A stretch of DNA of 64,000 nt, taken from the NCBI GenBank assembly GCA_036924085.1, contig JAVGWX010000011.1, forward strand, positions 18,123,264-18,187,263, in the 5' to 3' direction. The DNA is from Ariolimax columbianus (lineage: Eukaryota > Mollusca > Gastropoda > Stylommatophora > Arionidae). The translations under genes were made by a program, and so were the position numbers. Positions 10,036 to 20,190 of this stretch are shown in pieces (position 1 is the first letter of the stretch; each line of letters begins with the position of its first letter). The notes under the pieces are model-generated. The model saw nothing but the letters and a program-made list of their open reading frames with translations, did no database searches and was not told where the DNA came from.

Positions 10036-10252
10036 AACTGTTTGAGGGCAGCACTGCAAATTTTTCTTTGTCAGTAGTGTTGCCAGTCAGTCAAGCTACC
10101 TTGTTGATTCAGATCAATGTATAAAGAAAGGTCAAGTACGTTGAGAACACTAAGCGGACTCCCGCCAATTTGTTTGTGGTTAAGACCGGTGTAAAACGTC
10201 GAGAGACATCTGACATGGGCGTCTAATATAGTGAGGGAAAATAGGTGTGGTT
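10036..10252. repeat. dispersed repeat family F, copy 2
   Basis: Second copy of the repeat described at 8885. It is cut at 10252 by an RTE-like LINE 3' end. Sequence of the same family resumes after 10779. Confidence 0.6.
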
Positions 10253-10420
10253 CAATCAATCAATCAAAGCCCGTCGCTGGGCTGCTCTATCTGCCTCTCT
10301 CCGTGTGAAATCAATCAATCAATCAAAGCCCGTCGCTGGGCTGCTCTATCTGCCTCTCTCCGTGTGAAATCAATCAATCAATCAAAGCCCGGCTGCTCTA
10401 TCTGCCTCTCTCCGTGTGTA
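10252..10420. repeat. 59-bp tandem repeat at a LINE 3' end
   Basis: Three units of 59 bp ('tcaatcaatcaatcaaagccc...ctccgtgtgaaa'), with unit starts at 10252, 10311 and 10370; the third lacks about 10 bp. Read on the minus strand each unit ends in 'cgggctttgattgattgatt', very close to the tail 'gacgtgctttgattgattg' of the RTE-like LINE at 33408-33436. This is therefore a tandemly multiplied LINE 3' terminus. A plus-strand frame across it is spurious. Confidence 0.75.
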
Positions 10421-10772
10421 ATCATTTAATTTTAGTTCCTTCTCACATTTTCTTCTTCGTGTATTTTTTTGGCTCAAACTCTCTCTCCCTTTGAAGATTC
10501 CATGTAAGAGCCTGTCTGGCTATGTTGGATGGTGCCTTCTGCAGTGTATGTTCCAGCCATCCCCATTTTCTTCGCTTAATTTGTTGTTCCAATGGATGTT
10601 GTTGGCTTGTTTCCCACATGTCTTCGTCCTTCACCATGTCCTGCCACTTTATGTCCATTATCCTGTGTAGGCATCTCTTAACGAAGGGCTGGAGTCTTTG
10701 TTGTATGTCCTTATTCGTTCTCCATATAACCACTCCATAAGCGCAACACCGACTGGACACTGGCGTTGAATA
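10252..10772 (-). mobile_element. RTE-like LINE 3' end, inserted in family F
   Basis: The minus strand (10760-10443) encodes the post-RT segment: Tyr-Gly-Val-Val-Ile-Trp-Arg-Thr, Gln-Pro-Phe-Val-Lys-Arg-Cys-Leu, Asp-Ile-Lys-Trp-Gln-Asp-Met-Val and Ser-Asn-Ile-Ala-Arg-Gln-Ala-Leu-Thr-Trp-Asn, matching 32447-32710. The tail is the 59-bp repeat above. 'tgtggtt' occurs at 10246-10252 and 10773-10779, a likely 7-bp target-site duplication. 5'-truncated. Confidence 0.8.
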
Positions 10773-10779
10773 TGTGGTT

Positions 10780-10850
10780 ATTTCAGGGATAAACTGTAAA
10801 GAATTGAGAGACGTCTGCTGCCTCTATTTTTGTGAGCGAAATAGGTCGGA
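10780..10850. repeat. dispersed repeat family F, partial copy
   Basis: 'gtaaagaattgagagacgtctg...tttttgtgagcgaaataggt' matches the right end of copies 1 and 2 and runs directly into the 36-bp minisatellite, whose first unit shares 'gaaataggt'. The minisatellite probably grew from this end. Confidence 0.5.
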
Positions 10851-11235
10851 TTAATTGACGGATAAGCTAGAAGAAATAGGTAGGATTAATTAAAGGATAA
10901 ACTAGAAAGAAATAGGTAGGATTAATTGAAGGATAAACTAGAAAGAAATAGGTAGGATTAATTGAAGGATAAACTAGAAAGAAATAAGTAGGATTAATTG
11001 AAGGATAAACTAGAAAGAAATAGGTAGGATTAATTGAAGGATAAACTAGAAAGAAATAGGTAGGATTAATTGACGGATAAGCTAGAAAGAAATAGGTAGG
11101 ATTAATTGACGGATAAGCTAGAACGAAATAGGTCGGATTAAGTGACGGATAAGCTAGAAAGAAATAGGTCGGTTTAATTGAAGGATAAACTAGAAAGAAA
11201 TAGGTAGGATTAATTAAAAGATAAACTAGAAAGAA
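10836..11235. repeat. 36-bp minisatellite, about 11 units
   Basis: Unit 'gaaataggtaggattaatt' plus 'gaaggataaactagaaa', 36 bp, about 11 copies. Variants 'gacggataagctaga' occupy both ends and 'gaaggataaactaga' the centre, a pattern typical of unequal exchange. Confidence 0.9.
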
Positions 11236-11386
11236 GTCTTTAAAGCAACAAATTTGTTTTCACCGATTCATCCGGGCTAGTTGCAACTTCTTCATCCAAT
11301 ATTTTCTTGAGTTCCGTACCCATGATATTAATGGCTGAATGCAGTGCCTCCATCTATGGAGAAATATGTAAACACAAAATACAATA

Positions 11387-11580
11387 GTTATAGGATAAGC
11401 AAAGATTACGATGATCAGTGTACCAGCATCCAGTCAATTCTGTTATAGGATAAGCAAAGATTACGATGGTCAGTGTACCAGCATCCAGTCAGTTCTGTTA
11501 TAGGATAAGCAAAGATTACAACGATCAGTGTACCAGCATCCAGTCAGTTCTGTTAAAGGATAAGCAACGATTACAATGGG
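11387..11580. repeat. 55-bp tandem repeat, 3.5 units
   Basis: Units begin 'gttataggataagcaaagat' at 11387, 11442, 11497 and 11552 (the last partial), an exact 55-bp period with few differences; recent tandem duplication. Confidence 0.9.
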
Positions 11581-11645
11581 ATCCCCGTAGTAGTGAGCGC
11601 TACGCAGATGAAGCCAAGCATAGCACAACCGACCGGCTTCGTTCG
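11577..11645 (+). repeat. dispersed repeat family A, partial copy
   Basis: 'gatccccgtagtagtgagcg', then 'cgcagatgaagccaagcatagcacaaccg', matches the middle of family A and abuts the 55-bp repeat. Confidence 0.6.
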
Positions 11646-11694
11646 TTCTCTATCTCCCGCTACCAAACCCTGAAATGGATTAAGTAGCAGAATG

Positions 11695-11790
11695 TAGCCG
11701 AGAGAATGGAATGCGTTGTGTCGTAGTTTCCACCTTGACTGCGATATTTGCGTCTTTCGGTCCAACACATCCGACTTCAGCAAGCATTTT
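11695..11790 (-). mobile_element. SINE central-domain fragment
   Basis: Reverse complement matches 958-1031 ('gaagtcggatgtgttggacc', 'caaatatcgcagtcaa', 'cgacacaacgcat') and less closely the body of the SINEs at 46745 and 58507 ('ctgaagtcggatgcactggg', 'cgcacaacgcc'). A conserved domain shared between SINE types is likely. Confidence 0.5.
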
Positions 11791-12126
11791 TTGAGTACCG
11801 GGTTAGCATTTCCTATTTGATCCCTACTTCTTAGCCAGTCTGCCCTACTGCAGCATGTTATCCAGGATCACCGCGTGGAGTTGTAAAAGTGTCTTGGCAG
11901 CTCTGGTTCGCTGGCCCTGACGCTAGCAGTCAGATATGGGTCGCTGACCACTGCAGCTCATGCGCTACTCAGCATCTTGATCCCAAAAAACCTTATCACA
12001 ACTAATTTAATTGTTGTGGGGTTTCAAGTTTATACAGGGTAGGGTAGCCAGCCCCATGCGAGTCCTCCTTAGTTACATGACATGTCTGGCAGGTTACATT
12101 GTGACTGTTATTCGAAGCCAGACAAT

Positions 12127-12142
12127 CCCCCCCCCCCACCCC
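12127..12142. repeat. poly(C) tract
   Basis: Cytosine run with one A interruption. Confidence 0.9.
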
Positions 12143-12239
12143 CATTTGTGTTCTCGTGGTACACCTATAGATGTTTAATACGTGCTACCTTTTATGTAAA
12201 CGTTCCGTGAAAGAAGGAAATTATATATAAGGTATGTGG

Positions 12240-12545
12240 AATGGGGGGTGTTGCTGTAGTCAAGAGGTTAAGGCACTCGTCTCTCACAGCGATGCATGGA
12301 AAAGGTGGGCGATCGAGTCCCACAAGTTTCAAGCAACCCGTTGTCTCACGGGAGGTAAGACCAGAGTACCTGCATCTCAAGTTACCTCCATTCGTCTCGA
12401 CCAGTGGTCTCGCCACTGATCCAAGGTAGCTGAAGCCAAGAGAGTGAGATTGATGACCAGCGCATTGGCTTCCCCACTGTAATCCAAATACAGCTTACAT
12501 CACATTCTTCTTCTTCTTTGGTTTTCTTTTTCTTCTTTTTCTTCT
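12240..12545 (+). mobile_element. tRNA-derived SINE with (TTC)n tail
   Basis: Perfect A box TAGTCAAGAGG at 12257-12267 and a B box remnant GATCGAGTCC at 12311-12320, with tRNA-like spacing. The unrelated body ('ccagtggtctcgccactgat' and so on) is followed by a 'ttcttcttcttc' tail near 12507-12545. Body and tail differ from the SINE at 9671, so this is a second SINE family. Confidence 0.7.
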
Positions 12546-12629
12546 TATTCACATTGCACATCACATTATTAAGACAAAACCATCTGATATTGTGGCCATA
12601 ATTGCTTGCAATGGGCAATCATAATTATT

Positions 12630-12810
12630 ATTAGACAGGCACGTAGATAGGTAGGTTAACATGTAGGTAGCCATGCAAAATGGTAAGTGGGTGGTTAAGT
12701 TAGTAGACAGGAATGTAGACATACAGAATGGTTGGTAGGTGGATTAGTTAGAAGGTAAATAAGCAAACGTACTGCATTGGTAGATATATATGTTGGTAAA
12801 TTAGTAGAGA
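12630..12810. repeat. degenerate GTAGGT/TAGATA-rich simple repeat
   Basis: Loose recurrence of 'gtaggta', 'gtagaca' and 'gtagata' over about 180 bp, too diverged for a fixed period. Confidence 0.4.
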
Positions 12811-12849
12811 GATAGATGGACAAAGAGATAAACATGTAGACATAGATAT

Positions 12850-13065
12850 GGAGCCCTACCGGCTGCGGGTCTACATTACTCTACTGTTTTAGTTCATTAT
12901 GGATGCCGCCAGGCTACGGAATTGCCTGGAATTCCCACTAGTCGACGACTTACACTTGTGTTCACGGAAACGTGTCGTTGTTTTCCATTTGGACTGGTTA
13001 ATTCGTTTGTTTTTTTAGTTGTCTTCCCGCCGATTATCCTGGCAAAGACATCGGCTATATGAATT
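12850..13065 (+). repeat. dispersed repeat family D, copy 1
   Basis: Strong match to 41826-42040 and to the reverse complement of 60365-60545. Shared blocks: 'ggctgcg-gtctacatt-ctctactgt', 'cattatggatgccgccag', 'cactagtcgacgacttacac', 'ttgtgttcacggaaacgtg' and 'ttgttttcc'. About 200 bp. No coding frame shared by the copies is obvious. It may be a 5' region of an unknown retroelement or a non-autonomous element. Confidence 0.65.
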
Positions 13066-13134
13066 AACACTACTCTTAAATTTATCTACATTAAACTCCA
13101 TTACTGATTGAGTAGGTTTTACCCTGTGGCAATG

Positions 13135-13470
13135 GGGAACTAAGACGCTTGTCCGGTCAGGCACAAACATACTGACCAGGACGTCGCGTTAGGGTCAGAT
13201 AAAATATATTGGATAAGACCACTGTCTCTCTCTTCCATGTAGCATTCCATAAAACAAAATGTTTTCTGGGTGACGAGATGTGAATCTACTTGATTCCCGT
13301 AGTAGTGAGTGTTTTGCAGATGAAGCCTTGTATAGCACCACCGCCTGGTGTACAATGGTCCACTTTCATCAGCATATCAGCATGCGGGGGATCTGAGGAA
13401 AGCTGCTACAACCTGCCAGATAACGTCCTTTTTATGGTGCACTAAAAGAGTAAGCTTACTCATTGTAGAC
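13135..13470 (+). repeat. dispersed repeat family A, copy 3
   Basis: Same family as 4845-5162. This copy has 'aagagtaagcttactcatt' at its right end, containing the perfect 14-bp palindrome GAGTAAGCTTACTC. Confidence 0.65.
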
Positions 13471-13476
13471 ATTGAA

Positions 13477-13597
13477 CAACAAAAACAACAACAACAACAA
13501 AAACAACAACAACAAAAACAACAACTAAAACAAAAACAACAACAACAAAAACAACAACAACAAAAACAACAACAAAAACTGCAACAACAACAACCAT
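13477..13597. repeat. (CAA)n tract, tail of the adjoining LINE
   Basis: About 120 bp of caa trinucleotides with aaaac interruptions. On the minus strand it follows the last LINE residues (Cys-Gln-Leu-Asp-Ile), so it is probably the (TTG)n 3' tail of the element at 13598-14330. The open Gln-repeat and Leu-repeat frames are spurious. Confidence 0.75.
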
Positions 13598-14330
13598 GTG
13601 GTAATGTCTAATTGACACCACTTAAGAGACTTCTTCAAACTGTCTGTGAAATGCTTTTCTAGACTTTTTTGAGATCGTCTTCCGTTACTCAGTTTGCTAT
13701 CCAGAAGCCCGTTTGGGAAACTTTCGCTTGACTTTTGAGTTAGGGGGTCTGCCCATCTCAATTGGGCTTTCTGCAAAAGGGCATGAGTACCTGGCATGTT
13801 GGCTCTGAATAGGACTTCATTGTCTGCGATATGGTCCTGGCAGCGAATATGCAGTATGAGTCACAGAAAAGTCATGTAGAAGCTATTTAGCTTCCTGGCG
13901 TCTACAGCGTAGACAGTCCAGCTCTCAGACATGTAGAACTTGCTGGGAAGAATGGCGGCGTTGTGGATTTCAGCTTAGTCGTTATGGTTAATTCCTCGAC
14001 GTACCCACACTGTCGAGCGGTTTCGACCAAAAGTTGTGCTTGCTTTTGATATTCTAGTAGCCAGCTCATCAGCAATAGTCAGTGATCTCAACATCGTGCT
14101 TCCGAGGTAGACACATTTATCAACATCTTGTAATTTCTGCCTCCTCACTGTAACCACTGGCTGTTTATACGATGTACCTGGTGCTGGATGGTATATGACC
14201 TCCGTTTTCTTTGCACTAATGGTCAAGCCAAAGTTGGAACAAGCAGCAGAGAACTAGTCCATGCCATCCTGCATTTTCTGTTCTATAGTCTGTCTTTTAA
14301 TTCATGAACAAGATTCGAGGCAATTTTCTA
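13598..14330 (-). mobile_element. LINE 3' fragment (post-RT domain)
   Basis: The minus strand at 14226-13975 reads Leu-Thr-Ile-Ser-Ala-Lys-Lys-Thr-Glu-Val region, 'Pro-Ala-Pro-Gly', Lys-Cys-Val-Tyr-Leu-Gly-Ser-Thr, Ile-Ser-Lys-Ala-Ser-Thr-Thr-Phe-Gly-Arg and Ser-Thr-Val-Trp; 13797-13600 adds Leu-Gln-Lys-Ala-Gln-Leu-Arg-Trp. These follow the RT palm in a broad group of invertebrate LINEs. At least one stop near 13975 and a frameshift separate the parts; 5'-truncated. Confidence 0.75.
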
Positions 14331-15230
14331 CAAAACTGCATGTCATATCCAAATAATTTTTAGCATGCAGCTTTGTAATTACAATGTCGCTAAAACATTG
14401 ATATTATTTAGTCAATAGATGTTAAGAATTTTGCACATTGGCAAATTTATTTGATCTTGTAGAACCATTGCAAAGAAATAGCATATAATGTAATATTTTA
14501 CAGTACACAGCGTAAATTCTCGTTGTATTTTGTTCGTAGGCGTATCTCCTTAATGTCTTAATAGATCAATTGATTATTTGTGTTGCCCTTAGTGTACAAT
14601 TGCAACAAAGGTACCAACATGCAACCGTTAGTACATCCCTTCGGTCACCATTAGACCCCAATGTTGTATCAATTTATGTTTCCTAAAGCATTTGAATATC
14701 CAAATGTATTTGTTGTTATTTCATGTGCACTTAATTGTGTTGATAAACATATGCTAATTAACCCAAGTCTGCTAATCAGTATACCCACAAAAGATGATAT
14801 TAATCATTCCGAATCTGTAGATTCAAAGAGGTTGATAATTGATATTGGCTGGACAAATTGTAATCCATCTCGTTGCTAGTACTGTTCTTCTTTCTGGAGC
14901 ATATTTTCAACACTTCTTCTAGAACTGAATGTATATTTTTGAAAAGTACTCACGTCTCAGCACTTCAACAACACGCCTTTTTAATGTCTTGTTCTGTTCG
15001 ACAATTTGTCCATGATGTCTTACCATTTATAACTGCATGACTTTTTGAATATTGAGTGATATGTTACAATCCGTTTTGTTATTGTACGTCTGGTGGTTGT
15101 GGGGTTGTTGGAGCAATATATTGATGATACTAAGAACCCATTTTTGTATATGGCAAGGGATGAAACTATATTTTTCTTAATTTGGTTAATCTTAGTATAT
15201 GTTTGTTAAAATTTTTAGTTAGATAAATAA
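14331..15230. other. AT-rich stretch without recognised features
   Basis: Very AT-rich, with one 72-codon plus-strand frame (14661-14879) lacking motifs or sequence support. No repeats found by eye. Confidence 0.4.
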
Positions 15231-15301
15231 TCCGTTCCAGTCAACAATTTGCTGATCTTAGAACAACCTGAATCTCCTTATAAAAACGAATCAACATCTA
15301 C

Positions 15302-15724
15302 TCCACGACTTGTGAGAAAATTGATTATCCGCATCAATTGTTTGATCATAAAGGAGCTGAAAGCTCACTTCGTGAAAGTAAGCAAACTGATCTAAGAATT
15401 AACGAATTGAAAGCTCTAATACTGAAGGAAATATCTGTGAAAAAAACATTTTCCTTCTACCAAAGAGAATTTTAATAGACTGCCCAGACTAAGCTTTCTG
15501 ATTATCTTGACATTGTCAGAGCTGTCACACACATATCACGGGAAACAATACAAATCTCTGTTCCTCGTGTGTTGGACACCTTTGTAGCAAATGATCAGCA
15601 GTCATTTTGTCAGTGCCGCAGACATGTTCGTATGTGGGTCATATTCTTAGCTGATTGGACAGATGGCATTTCAGTCTGGTGTGGTGTGTGCAAATTCTTA
15701 AGATTACTACCTGCTCAGCGCTGA
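15302..15724 (+). pseudogene. unidentified coding-like segment with two in-frame stops
   Basis: One frame stays open from about 15302 to 15721 apart from adjacent TAA-TAG at 15473-15478. Residues look protein-like on both sides: Glu-Lys-Ile-Asp-Tyr-Pro and Asp-Leu-Arg-Ile-Asn-Glu-Leu-Lys-Ala-Leu before; Lys-Leu-Ser-Asp-Tyr-Leu-Asp-Ile-Val-Arg-Ala-Val and Trp-Thr-Asp-Gly-Ile-Ser-Val-Trp-Cys after. I do not recognise the family. It could be a dead transposon ORF, a host pseudogene or chance. Confidence 0.3.
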
Positions 15725-16079
15725 GGACCTCGTCATACGATTTGCTTCCCTCATGTTCCTGTTTATAAACCTGGTAAACCTCTAGGCCGTTTAATAAGTT
15801 ATACATAAATCAGGTTGAGGTAGCATTCCACCCTCACGTGCACAAATAAGTAATGATGTTGCTATTAGAAAAGTAACAAATTAAAAAACTAATAAAAATC
15901 AATACAGAGATTCTTTAAAAAAAATAAAGTCCAACAGTTAGTTAGAACAATAATGGTATTTAATCTGAAGATTCAGTACAAGTCATTAGACATTGTACGA
16001 ATATTTGTTCATCATTGCTGTTGCTGGAAATGGTTAACGACAAAGTGTATGGTGTAGTTGTAGTGGGATCAGCGCGATT

Positions 16080-16215
16080 TTGTGTGTGTGTGTGTGTGTG
16101 TGTGCATGTGAATGCGCGTGTGCGTGCATCTGTGTGGGTGTTGGTTCATGCATGCGTTGGGTAAGGTTTGCGTGCGTGCATATGTGCCTGAGTGCATGCG
16201 TGTGTATTTGTTGTT
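16080..16215. repeat. (TG)n microsatellite and TGCG-rich degenerate run
   Basis: Pure (TG) at 16080-16104 followed by gtgcatgtg/gcgtgcgtg variants to about 16205. The minus-strand His/Thr-rich frame is a by-product. Confidence 0.85.
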
Positions 16216-16242
16216 GTTGTAGTTGAATGTTCACAGTAGGTA

Positions 16243-16520
16243 CCTTTACTCTGAAAAGGGACGTTAGTGGCGAGTTTCAGTAGCTTTTCTCACATCCTGA
16301 GCGCGTTGTTGAAGTGATGTGCTAATCTTGACATCATCGGTGTGTCACTTAACTACTGGAGACACGTCAATGCCCCGCCTCGTTAGCCAGCCTGTCATAA
16401 AACAGCCTGTTTCCAGGGGTAACAGGGAAGTGTGATGTTGGGGCCTGGGCTTATATATTTCACCTATACCTGACTAAAATGTCTGATCAGTATATTTTGC
16501 CTCACCAGAGGAAAGGCTGA
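16243..16520 (-). repeat. dispersed repeat family A, copy 4
   Basis: Reverse-strand copy: 'ctctggtgaggcaaaatata' with 'tgatcagacat' (rc near 16480-16505) and 'ctgaaaagggacgtta' near 16251. The central part is more diverged than in copies 1 and 2. Confidence 0.6.
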
Positions 16521-16568
16521 TCTCCATACAAATATGCATATGTATGTGTGTACTTGCAGATGATTGTG

Positions 16569-16600
16569 TGTGTGTGTGTGTGCCTGTGTGCGTGTGTCTC
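16569..16600. repeat. (TG)n microsatellite
   Basis: Short tg run 'tgtgtgtgtgtgtg' with 'cctgtgtgcgtg' continuation. Confidence 0.8.
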
Positions 16601-17039
16601 TATGTTAATATTTTCCTAATTGTTTATTGCTGTTTATGAAACATTCTGGCACTATTGCGATTTTTATTTAACTTCCTAGTCTTATTCTCAGTTTTGGTGT
16701 TCTTGTTTTCATGTTTTAAATTTAAATCTGGCAACTCTAGTCACATGACCTGAGGCACGTGATGATACCATAAATTTAAAAAAAAACAAAAGAAAAAATT
16801 AGGTCAATGAAAGTTGTCATTCACTATGGCAAACTATTGGCCCCCACTTTCACAACTAGCAACGAACACGCGCTTTGCCCACATGATCAAATTCTTCAGT
16901 TTCAATCAATCGTGTGCACGTCCCTTCTGGAACTTACACGGCTGCCACATCGTGTCTGTATGGGGATGGTAATGGTTGCCATGTTGGAATATTTAATATT
17001 GTAATTTTATTGTGGTGTTTGTGTTAATGAACAAAACTC

Positions 17040-17650
17040 AAATTATCCAAGCCAAATGTGGCTCAATGTGGTAACTCCCAAATAATCCATTATGGTTATG
17101 TCCATGTACTAACTCCGTCCCATAACCCACCGTGTCTTTTATATCCATACACAAACTTTACCCGAGAGTCAAATCTATCAACAAACGTGTGCTACATCCA
17201 TATCATAATCCACCTTTACTTTATCCAATTAAAACATGCAAAGCTGCAGTGGTAAAGAAGCACACCAGTCGATGAAAACAGCCATGTCTGACTCAGTTAT
17301 CGAATCGGGACATACATGAAACATTATAAAAAGTATGTTTTGTGTCCTTAATGTTTTGAAGCGACATCTTAGCCATACCTGCATGTGTTGTTGTCTACTA
17401 TCTCAATCTAATACCTGCATCACAGTTTACTCTGTCTATGTCCATCTAATGGTTTCTGCCTATCTGCAACCCACGTAGTCTGCTTTGTGCTTTGTCTATC
17501 TATTAGCTCTACCACATAGTTCACCTTGCCTATGTATATCTGCAACATTGAATCGGTTGGCAACCTTGTCTATGTGAATCTACTTTCTCCATCCCAAATC
17601 CCTCATTGTCTACTACTACTTCCATTACAAAATTCATCCTGTCTATGTCT
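17040..17650. repeat. degenerate ~40-bp repeat region
   Basis: Recurrent 'tctatgtccatct', 'tctatgtatatctgcaac', 'cttgtctatgtgaatctac' and 'ctgtctatgtctatctactac' at about 40-bp spacing, resembling the clean 40-bp satellite at 20437-20700 ('cgtatatgcccatctcctat'). Probably an old, decayed array of the same or a related family. Confidence 0.4.
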
Positions 17651-17659
17651 ATCTACTAC

Positions 17660-19785
17660 CAATATACCTAAAGCGGAACAGAAATACAAGAACGAATAAA
17701 TATTTGTCAAAGGGATCCAAACAAAGAAGAAAAAGGGCACACGTAAAAGGTTTCTTTGAAGATTGTCGAACGCTTGCATAATCGATTCTACTAAAAATGG
17801 CCACACCTTGTGAGTGCAATTTGTCCCGTTTCATCGTTGGTTAAATTCCACCACTTTCTTTTCTAGCGTGTGCTAGTAAGCACATTCTAGCGTACCAGTG
17901 ATTCTAAACATTTATGTATCAAAGACCCCATAAAACCAATGATAGTTGCCCTCATCCCACACAAGCCCTCATCTGGTGAAGAGACATTAAAACTTGCTCA
18001 GTAAAACTTAATGTCAGTTTGAATCGTTCGCACCCCAGGGATCTGTGTGTACCCCCGGGTGTAACATATGTGGTAACACTCTGTATCAAAAGACACATCT
18101 TTCTTTCTATATTTTCGTCTGTCCATTCTTTCTCTACTCTCAACACGTCTTAGGTTTTCAATCTTACTTGACTAGCATATATCATCAAACGAGACCAGCT
18201 ACATGAGTGTAAGATAATCTCAGATTTGACAGAATGTCATCCAACCTCTACTAGCTCTGAAAGGGCAATAGTTCTAGCCAATCACATATCTCTGCTCATG
18301 TTAATAGCTCTGCCCCCATTTTTCCTCTCCTCAACCACTTCCCGTGTCTATCTCTTATTGTCTTGTTACGTTTCTGATCACAGGCGGATCCCGTGTAGCC
18401 TCGTGATTAGAACGTAATCTTATACGCCCTGATTGGTCAGTTAACGTTTCGTGTAAGCCACATGTCATACCGTCAGACATGTTGTACTCAGATAACTATA
18501 GACCTTAAAAGTCTTGCCATCAAAGGCTTGGGACAGTTTTCAGAATCATTGCTGCTCGTTCGCGTCCCACGAGTTAATTACCACAATGGCATACGGTAAC
18601 GCTGAACGGCAAATGTAATGCTGGGTAATCTATCATATCGCATGTCGAAGTAAATCGCAAGATAAATATCATTGATAACACCTGGACGGAAGCAGATATT
18701 GTAATACAAATATGTCAGTCTCACAGCTTCAGAAATGCGTTAATACGAACATCTATTATTCATGCAAACACATGTAAGAACATATAGTTGTCATTTCGTG
18801 AAATCAGGCATAACGTACAGTAATATTTATATCATTAGATCTCCAATATGATCTCATTTCCACCATCTGGTACACCAATAAATAATCATAACAACTAACA
18901 TAATCTACAGTAAAACTGTCACTACAGAGTTACGATTCGGATGTTCACAACAGCTTAAGTTGTTTACTGTAAAGATCTCTTTATGGATTGAAGCCAAAGA
19001 TCGGCCCCAACGTCTTGGTAAGAGGGTATTTCGTTATATCAGCCCAAAACTAGCTTTTGGTAAGTTATTACTAGAGGATTGCATGTAAACTGGATGATTA
19101 ATAAGCCAGCCAATCTGGAAGTTGTCTAATGCACATATGGTATAAGTTGTGTGGGCTGTCTAGGGGGTGAGTGGAGGAAGAGAGCAGGGAGGGGACAAGT
19201 TTATGGATCCCTCTTTGGACGGTGTAAACATAAAAAATAGCAGATAAGTCGCATTTGTCGACTAATAGACGGTAGGGAGCTGAAGACAAATACCTCGTTA
19301 GGAGATACACAACAGAAACTTGCCCAAGTGGTATACATATTATAATACAGTATCACAAATGTTAAATCAGTTGTGTGTTGTAGAATAGATGCCTTTGCAA
19401 TGCACGTCAAGACAGAACGCAATACGGATGTCGACCAAATTATGTAATGAAATTGGCATAAATGTATAATATTATGCAGAACATATACTTTACCGTCATG
19501 ATAGTGTCAATAATGTTTCCTGTCTCATTTATGTCCAAAAGCTTTAGATTATCTCATATATTTGGGTAACTGATGTATGCGTGAAATAACTGGATTGTTC
19601 CATTAATAACAAGTATGTTCTATGATCTGATACCTTTCTGTTATTCAAATTTGATTTTCGGGGATAACCTGACCTGACCTGAGCAGTGCCACGTACAACA
19701 TTAGAGAGCATTGCCGCAAAGATCATGCTAAAACAATATTGCTGCCAGACTAGAACACAACCGTTTTAACACTGATTGCGACCTG
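17660..19785. other. AT-rich stretch without recognised genes
   Basis: About 2.1 kb of sequence with short frames only on both strands. Nothing motif-like is seen. One tRNA-like head remnant ('gtgtagcctcgtgattagaacg', 18389-18410) is too weak to call. Confidence 0.4.
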
Positions 19786-19789
19786 GAAG

Positions 19790-19960
19790 ACTACATCTTT
19801 CTTTTGTGAAGTATTTTAAAAATTCACCATGATGTGATAGACTCATACTATTGACGATGTTAAATGCCTTTGTCAGGTGGACAAAAGTGTTCAAATCACA
19901 AGGCAGCTCTTAACATTTTTATTGGAATTGACGCGCTGCTTATCTCACGTTGACCGGCCC
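19790..19960 (-). mobile_element. LINE reverse transcriptase fragment (palm)
   Basis: The minus strand of this interval reads Glu-Leu-Pro-Cys-Asp-Leu, then Val-His-Leu-Thr-Lys-Ala-Phe-Asn-Ile-Val-Asn, corresponding to the Val-Asp-Leu-Thr-Lys-Ala-Phe-Asp motif of LINE RTs (catalytic Asp here Asn). A frameshift follows. Small and decayed. Confidence 0.5.
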
Positions 19961-20029
19961 TCGACCCTAGCGAGAATACAGGGAATCTCTGGGAGTGGAC
20001 TTTACTCAAGGTGAACAGTTACAATATAA

Positions 20030-20038
20030 CACACACGG

Positions 20039-20069
<31 letters not shown>

Positions 20070-20190
20070 TACACATACACACACCCATACAGACACACAC
20101 GCAGATACAAAACAGGCACAAACACACACACCCACACGCGTGCACATACAAACACAGACAAATACACACACATACACACACATACACTTG
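20030..20190. repeat. (CA)n microsatellite, 160 bp
   Basis: Long ca-rich run with acacat/agaca interruptions. Overlapping Thr-His-repeat and Cys-Val-repeat frames on both strands are spurious. Confidence 0.9.

Noticed and set aside
13348..13611. Gln-rich protein
   Set aside because: Direct translation of the (CAA)n tract that serves as a LINE tail.
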